Positions 59,201-64,000 of a stretch of 64,000 bases of DNA are shown here, in pieces (position 1 is the stretch's first letter; each line of letters starts with the position of its first letter). The notes below the pieces were generated by a model. That model did not search any database, was not told where the DNA came from, and saw only the letters and a program-made list of their open reading frames with translations. The position numbers and the translations under genes are program-made. The stretch comes from Blautia faecicola (GTDB taxonomy: Bacteria; Bacillota; Clostridia; Lachnospirales; Lachnospiraceae): the NCBI RefSeq assembly GCF_004123145.1, contig NZ_SDKC01000002.1:1-64000 (forward strand), read 5' to 3'.

Positions 59201-62200
59201 AACGTTTCCTTTCTGGAGTTCAGAAACAGAATAATCCTTCTCTTTTCCATTAATACCAACTGTAAATGCCAGAAGGTCTTCCTGATAGGAACGTTCTGTG
59301 ATCTGCACGGTTGCTGTTCTTGCCTTGTTAAAGTATACGGCATTTTTTACATCGTTATTATCATAAGCTATCGAAACTTTCGGATTGTCGATATCGATCT
59401 TCAGATTCTTTTCCGCCGTTGATACATGACCTGCGTAATCCACTGCTGTTACACGGATCGTTACCTTGTCACTGTTATTCCTTTTTGCAAGAATCGTTTC
59501 ACAATAGCTGACTGAACCTACTCTCTCAGCTTTGTCTTCAAACCGGTAGGTTCCGGTCTGTGTGACAATTCCATTGTTTAACACTTCAAAAGTGACGGAT
59601 TTTAGTCCTGCATACGTTCCATTGGATGCTGGATCCGTTACGGCAAAGGTAAATGGCACATCCTGGTTGAAAATCGTATCCTCTGTGCCAATATCCAGAG
59701 TGATTGACGGTTTTTTTGGAGCTGTTTTGTCAATGATGATTCCGTCATTGGCATTAATATAGGTGATGTTTCCGGCTTTATCCGTGATTTTTAAGTAAAC
59801 GATGTACTGTCCTTCCGGATCCAGGGTAAGCTTTCCTTGCCATTCTTTCCATTTGCTTTTCCTGATTGTTTCTGCATTTGGAATCTCAAATTCTCCATGG
59901 GCATCCTCTTTTGGTGTATACAGATAATATTCCACACTTTCGACTCCGGAAGTCACATCTGCCGCTTCCCGGTCAATGCTAACCTCATGGCTGACAATAT
60001 GCTGGAAGCTCGCTGTCCCACTGTTTCCCATATAGACACCATTGCTCTCTCCTGCCTTGATCATAACGTTTCCGGTTGGAGCTGTCCGGTCAACTGTGAA
60101 CCGTTTATTCTCTATAGTCGTAACATTTCCGGCTTTATCCGTCATTTTCAGGGACACCAGATAGTTTGCATCGTTTGCAAAGGCTGGAAGTTCAAAGTTT
60201 CCATCTACTTTTTCCTGTTCTAACTGTTTGCCTGTAAGCACCTGAAGCAGGGCATTTTTATCGTAGGCAGCTACAGTATTTCCCCTTCCATCTGTCTGCA
60301 CGACTTCTGCTTTTATACCAGAAGCATCATAGTTTCTCTCGTTGACATATACAGATGCCAGGACTTGCTGATTCAGATATAGATCGTCGTCAGAGACTGA
60401 CAGCTTCTTTCCATCTGCTGTTTTAAAATCCAGTCCTGCCTGGATCGGAACCATGTCTATGGTAAATGCCTCCCCGGCTTTTGTTCCGGATGCAAATGCT
60501 ACCGGCTCCGATGGATTCCCAGCTTTATCGGTAAGCGAAACGTCAAAGGTATAATCATGGTCAATGGCCAGTTTTTCGGCAAATGCAATGCGATAAGTTA
60601 TGGTGTCTTCCCCATCGTTCCGGCCTAAGAATGTCACACCGAAAATCTTTGCTTTTCCCTTTTTCAGATCGGACACTGAATACTCCTGGACTTTTCCATC
60701 AACACCGACAGAGAATACCAACAATTCTTCATCATAAGAATGTTCCGTGATCTGTACCGTGGCAGTTCTCTGCTTGTTAAAGTAGCTTCCATTTCTGACT
60801 GCATTGTTGTCATAAGAAACCTGAACTTTCGGTGCATCAATATCGATCTTCAGTTTTTTTTCTGCCATCGTGTGATTGCCCGCATAATCAATCGCTGAAA
60901 CGCGTACTGTTACCTGGTCACCGTTGTTTATTTTTGATAGAACCGTTTCGCTGCGACTGGTTGACTGTACTCTTGCTGTTTTATCCTCGAACCGGTATGT
61001 CTCGCTTTGTGTCACTTCATTGTTATTTAAGATTTCACAAGTAACAGACTTTAATCCGGCATAAGTGCCATTAGATACCGGATCCGTCACCGTGAAGGTA
61101 AATGGTACATCCTGGTTAAAGATCGTATCATCTGTTCCGGTATCCAGCGTGATCTCTGGTTTATCTGTAGCAGTCTTATCAATGATAATGCCGTCTTTCG
61201 CATAAATATAAGTACTGTTTTTTGCCTTGTCTGTGATCTTTAAATAAACGATGCACTGTCCTTCTGGATCCAGGGTAAGCTTTCCTGGCCACTCTTTCCA
61301 CACATCTGCATCAAAGGATTCTCCCTGCGGAACCTGAAAGTAACCGTGAGCATCTGTTTTGGGCTGGTACAAGTAATATTCCACACTTTCTACTCCGGAA
61401 GTCACATCTGCTGCTTCCCGATCGATTACTACATCATGGTTGACAATATGCCAGAAATTCGCCGACGTATTATTCTTTGTATACGTGCCGCTGGTCTCCC
61501 CTGCCTGGATAGAAATACTTCCAGTTGGTGCTGTCTGATCCACGGTGAAACGTTTCTTCTCAACGGTTGTCACGTTTCCTGCTTTATCTGTCAACTGGAT
61601 AGATAAAAGATAATTTGCATCCTGGGTAAAGATAGGCAGGTCATATGTTTTATCTATGTCCTGTGGTTTGTCTGTAAGGATTTTTAACAATGCTGCCTTA
61701 TCATATGCTGCCACCGGATTGTTGCTTCCATCTGTCTGGATGAGTTCTACTGATGCACGGACACCATCATAATTTCTCTCTTTGATACTTATTGACGCCA
61801 ATACCTGCTGGTTTACATACAGTTCCTGATCAGATATCGCAAGTTTTTTTCCATCTTCTGTCTGAAATTGTAAAGACGCCTGGACTGGTACCATATCAAT
61901 CGTGAACGCTGCACCTGCTTTCGTATCATCTGAAAAATCAACTGGTAGGGATACATTTCCAGCCTTGTCCGTAAGAGATACATCGAATGTATAATCATGA
62001 TCTATAGTATCACCATCCCCAAAAACAATACGGTAAGTGATGGTATCACCATCTGTGTTTTCTTCAAGGAACGTCACATCTGATACTTTTCCATCTTTCA
62101 GATCCGATAATGCATACTCCTGTACTTCTCCGTCAATGCCAATAGAGAGTACCAGCAATTTTTCCTCGTAGGAATGCTCGGTAATCTGTACTGTGGCAGT

Positions 62201-64000
62201 TCTCTTCCTGTTAAAGTAGCTTCCGTTTTTTACATCATTATTGTCATAGGAAACCAGAACTTTTGGTGCATCGGTATCAATCTTCAGATTTTTTTCTACT
62301 GAAGAAGTATTTCCGGCGTAGTCAGTAGCTGTCACACGTATGGTAACATGATCGCTGTGATTCAAAGCTGCACTTACTGTCGCACTTTTGCTTGTCGATT
62401 TCACCCTTGCTGTTTTATCCTCAAACCGGTATGTCTCGCTTTGTGTTACCTCTTCGTCTTTTACTACTTCATAAGTGACTTCCTTAAGTCCGGCATAGGT
62501 GCCATTAGAGACCATATCTGTAACCGTAAAAGTAAATGCTACATCACTGTTAAAAAGTGCATCCGTTTTTTCAGTATCCAGCATGATCTCTGGTTTTTCG
62601 GTAGCTGTCTTATCAATGATGATACCGTCATTGGCGTTGATATAGGTACTATTTCCGGCTTTATCCGTAATCTTTAAATAAACAATACTCTGACTTTCGC
62701 TATCGATCCATAAACTTCCTGGCCATTTTTTCCATACATCTAAAGCAAAAGTTTCTGCATCCGGGATTTCAAACTCTCCATGTGCATCTATATCCGGAAC
62801 ATACAGATAGTATGCTACGGTATCGATTCCGGAAGTTGTATCTACTGCTGCCTGGTCGACTGTCACCTTATCTTTTCCAATGTACTGAAAACTGGCAGTC
62901 GTATTTTTTTTCGTATAGTTGCTGCTTGTCTTACCATTCTGTATCAGAAGACTTCCGGTTGGAGCAGTCTGATCCACCGTAAAACGCTTATCCGCTACGG
63001 TCGTCATATTTCCAGCTTTATCTGTCATTTTTATGGATACCAGATAATTTGCGTCTCCGGTAAAAACCGGAAGGTTATAGCTTCCATTTACTTTCTGCTG
63101 GTTAAGTCCTTCTTCCGTTAGCACTTTTTGGAGTTCTTTGACATCGTAAGCTTCTACGACATTACCAGCTGCATCTGTCTGGGATACTTCCACTTCTACA
63201 CCGGCAGTATCATAATTTCTCTCTTCAATGTTTATCGACGCCTGCACCTGCTGGTTTATATACAGTTCCTGATCGGATACTGCAAGTTCTTTTCCATCTG
63301 CTGTCTGGAAGGTTAATGAAGCTTTTACTGGAACCTTATCAATTGTAAAAGCTGCACCGGCTCTGGTTTCTTCGGTAAAGTTCACCGGACGGGAAGGATT
63401 TCCTGCTGTATCAGTAAGCGATACATCAAAGGTGTAATCATGATCGGTCGTCTTTTTTTCTCCAAATCTTAATACATAAGTGTCCTTCTTCCGGTCTTTC
63501 TTTACAAGTGTCACGCCATCTGCCAGATTTTTTTCAATATCGGAAATGGTGTAGTTCTGCACGATCCCATCGATACCGATGCAAAAACTGAGATTCCTTT
63601 CTTCGTAAGAACGTTCCGTGATTTGAACGGTCGCGGTTCTTTCTTTATTAAAATAGCTTTCGTTTTTTACATTGTTGTTATCATAGGACACAAGGACTTG
63701 GGGTGCATCTGTATCGATATGGATCTGATACTCTTGAAAAGCCTGGTTGCCTATCCGGTCTTGTGCCTGTATCCTTACCTTTACACCGGAAACATTCCAA
63801 TCTTTTGAAATACGGCATGGCAGGATAACAGACTTTCCAAGTTCCTCCCGGTTTGAAGGATTTACATTGTCTGTCCCTACAAGTGCATTGATCTCTTCTT
63901 GCGTTAACTGAAAGGAGTCTGTGTAAACGGTACTTTCCGTTTCTTTTGGATCCTGTGTTTTACCATCTGCAGTTACTGAAACTATGATCTGTGACAGACC
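56246..64000 (-). CDS. Giant Ig-like-repeat surface protein (5' end beyond the window)
   Basis: 2584 residues are visible; the frame stays open to the window edge, so the start lies outside. Four tandem units of about 478 residues begin at about 63.69, 62.25, 60.82 and 59.38 kb, each marked by YDNN followed by YFNK.RTATVQITE. Inside each are several Ig-like subdomains (motifs YTFDVSLTDKAGN, FTVDQTAPTG, YLKITDKAGN, IRVTAVDYAGN). Shorter Ig-like domains follow, then a final transmembrane helix (IGSIIGGAVIIVGLYFVFI) and KRKRK. There is no LPXTG-type motif, so it is membrane-held. Probably a long adhesin for cell-cell contact. The near-identical repeats suggest ongoing unit gain and loss. Confidence 0.9.
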   Translation of the reverse strand, partial: GLSQIIVSVTADGKTQDPKETESTVYTDSFQLTQEEINALVGTDNVNPSNREELGKSVILPCRISKDWNVSGVKVRIQAQDRIGNQAFQEYQIHIDTDAPQVLVSYDNNNVKNESYFNKERTATVQITERSYEERNLSFCIGIDGIVQNYTISDIEKNLADGVTLVKKDRKKDTYVLRFGEKKTTDHDYTFDVSLTDTAGNPSRPVNFTEETRAGAAFTIDKVPVKASLTFQTADGKELAVSDQELYINQQVQASINIEERNYDTAGVEVEVSQTDAAGNVVEAYDVKELQKVLTEEGLNQQKVNGSYNLPVFTGDANYLVSIKMTDKAGNMTTVADKRFTVDQTAPTGSLLIQNGKTSSNYTKKNTTASFQYIGKDKVTVDQAAVDTTSGIDTVAYYLYVPDIDAHGEFEIPDAETFALDVWKKWPGSLWIDSESQSIVYLKITDKAGNSTYINANDGIIIDKTATEKPEIMLDTEKTDALFNSDVAFTFTVTDMVSNGTYAGLKEVTYEVVKDEEVTQSETYRFEDKTARVKSTSKSATVSAALNHSDHVTIRVTATDYAGNTSSVEKNLKIDTDAPKVLVSYDNNDVKNGSYFNRKRTATVQITEHSYEEKLLVLSIGIDGEVQEYALSDLKDGKVSDVTFLEENTDGDTITYRIVFGDGDTIDHDYTFDVSLTDKAGNVSLPVDFSDDTKAGAAFTIDMVPVQASLQFQTEDGKKLAISDQELYVNQQVLASISIKERNYDGVRASVELIQTDGSNNPVAAYDKAALLKILTDKPQDIDKTYDLPIFTQDANYLLSIQLTDKAGNVTTVEKKRFTVDQTAPTGSISIQAGETSGTYTKNNTSANFWHIVNHDVVIDREAADVTSGVESVEYYLYQPKTDAHGYFQVPQGESFDADVWKEWPGKLTLDPEGQCIVYLKITDKAKNSTYIYAKDGIIIDKTATDKPEITLDTGTDDTIFNQDVPFTFTVTDPVSNGTYAGLKSVTCEILNNNEVTQSETYRFEDKTARVQSTSRSETVLSKINNGDQVTVRVSAIDYAGNHTMAEKKLKIDIDAPKVQVSYDNNAVRNGSYFNKQRTATVQITEHSYDEELLVFSVGVDGKVQEYSVSDLKKGKAKIFGVTFLGRNDGEDTITYRIAFAEKLAIDHDYTFDVSLTDKAGNPSEPVAFASGTKAGEAFTIDMVPIQAGLDFKTADGKKLSVSDDDLYLNQQVLASVYVNERNYDASGIKAEVVQTDGRGNTVAAYDKNALLQVLTGKQLEQEKVDGNFELPAFANDANYLVSLKMTDKAGNVTTIENKRFTVDRTAPTGNVMIKAGESNGVYMGNSGTASFQHIVSHEVSIDREAADVTSGVESVEYYLYTPKEDAHGEFEIPNAETIRKSKWKEWQGKLTLDPEGQYIVYLKITDKAGNITYINANDGIIIDKTAPKKPSITLDIGTEDTIFNQDVPFTFAVTDPASNGTYAGLKSVTFEVLNNGIVTQTGTYRFEDKAERVGSVSYCETILAKRNNSDKVTIRVTAVDYAGHVSTAEKNLKIDIDNPKVSIAYDNNDVKNAVYFNKARTATVQITERSYQEDLLAFTVGINGKEKDYSVSELQKGNVAGVTLFDKKETEEGIIYRLSFGDETAKDQDYTLDVSLKDKAGNYSDPVSFVTGTKAGATFTVDMIPIQAELMFKTADGEDISISNQERYLNQQVMASISIRERNYDAAGVEVEVVQMDANGNTVAAYDQTALRNILSDRRLEQQEVHGVYDLPNFTNDANYLVSLKMTDKAGNVTAINNKRFTVDQTAPTGNISIQAQETSGTYTGTSKTASFQHVVKHRVTIDRTVTDVTSGVQSVQYYIYTPSEDAHGEFEIPDAGSFGTDAWRNWSDSIYLDNESQSIIYLKVTDKAGNITYINSRDGVIVDKTAPEKPVITLQTGNENTVFSGDVPFSFSVTDPVSGGTYAGLQTVTCEVIKDGIVTQSNTYRFDSKASRVKAASHNETVIAARNNSNHVTIRVTAVDQAGNIVSAEKQLKIDITAPKIELSYDKTTENSYYNGDRTATIRVYERNFDPADFTFDVKSALGNTATIRGWSLASNMGESDEAVSTATVVFAQDDTYTVTASMKDLAGNAVTLGRTDQFTIDQTRPVVQVSFDKGSPVNGRYYNTTRTATITVMDRNFDKDSFQLSIKAEAEGKDIQAPSISGWSEQQDVHKTTIQFQKDGDYSFTCMTKDLAGNMSETEEVGLFTIDTTAPELSFGGIEDKTAYNSEVHPNISYTDINAGPRENLVITLEGARHERKTVLGTYEALSNGGRLFMKDFDKERSEDDVYTLTAAFTDLAGNKTEKSITFSINRFGSNFTFNSSTKQILDTYYLKNGKDLMVYETNVDSLIHKEITMGFEGKTTTLREGTDYQVTESSDHGWKVYTYTIKAATFEKEGIYEIVITSTDAAGNTQDNKLKESPIRLVVDKTPPSAIITGIENKARYNMTKKDATIKFTDNYQVEHADIYINGKVVENLDMQQLEDIDGFYTLTIKEADSFQDILVKTYDAAGNETESEPISILVTTDKFAQFFYNRPLFIGSIIGGAVIIVGLYFVFIGFKRKRK

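Noticed and set aside
56498-63808. Many short plus-strand frames opposite the giant repeat protein
   Set aside because: They recur with the repeat period and are shadows of the coding strand.

Overview
The window looks like part of a large conjugative element (integrative element or megaplasmid) from a low-to-moderate GC anaerobic Firmicute, most likely a Lachnospiraceae-type gut clostridium. The reasons are strong AGGAGG ribosome sites with some TTG/GTG starts, DUF5688, a SipW/TasA secretion module, SpaA/Cna-B-type adhesins, cell-wall proteins ending in a VKTGD-type sorting motif, and a Gram-positive type IV secretion (T4SS) gene set. Nothing chromosomal (rRNA, tRNA, core metabolism) is seen. 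The organism assignment is inference.

Layout. 0.3-3.8 kb: coiled-coil/CAP surface protein. 3.8-6.8 kb: small ORFs, a DUF3841 protein and five AT-rich unknown genes. 7-10.1 kb: a second-type SecA lacking the zinc tail, and a PD-(D/E)XK-like nuclease. 10.2-11.4 kb: an AbiF-type HEPN defence gene with its own small RNA. 11.5-13.0 kb: complete IS256-family element. 13.1-16.9 kb: secreted nuclease lipoprotein, KfrA-like coiled-coil autoregulator with operator repeats, and a Xer-type recombinase with a dif-like site directly in front of it. 17.0-18.8 kb: tiny genes, a pseudogene copy of a neighbour and a Fic protein. 18.9-22.6 kb: SSB, DUF5688 and three unknown accessory genes. 22.7-30.6 kb: SSB-like double-OB protein, SipW signal peptidase, three TasA-like proteins and a thioester/Cna-B adhesin. 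30.7-33.5 kb: CHC2 zinc-finger protein and a divergent sigma-70-like protein. 33.9-41.2 kb: acyltransferase, HipA-like kinase, acidic protein, zinc-ribbon protein, IS607/TnpB remnant, membrane proteins and a lipoprotein. 41.5-54.6 kb: T4SS operon on the minus strand (PcfB-like protein, coupling ATPase, VirB2-like pilin, VirB6-like, PrgI-like, VirB4 ATPase, lysozyme/carboxypeptidase). 55-64 kb: HD-GYP phosphodiesterase and the C-terminal 2.58 kilo-residues of a giant repeat surface protein that runs off the window.

How it fits together. The T4SS moves DNA, and SSB, the double-OB protein and the CHC2 protein may handle the incoming strand. The surface proteins and TasA/adhesin module probably promote cell contact. 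The KfrA-like, Xer and nuclease genes support maintenance; AbiF and possibly Fic are cargo. No relaxase, replication initiator or sortase is in the window.

The most interesting signal is a promoter-like motif (GGCATACTT, usually preceded by an A/T tract). It recurs upstream of at least ten transcription units, including T4SS, pilin, SSB, adhesin, surface-protein and small-gene operons. Other genes (AbiF, Fic, KfrA-like, the 33.4-kb gene) instead have canonical promoters. The element also encodes a sigma-70-like protein. I propose, as inference, that this is an element-specific sigma factor/promoter regulon.
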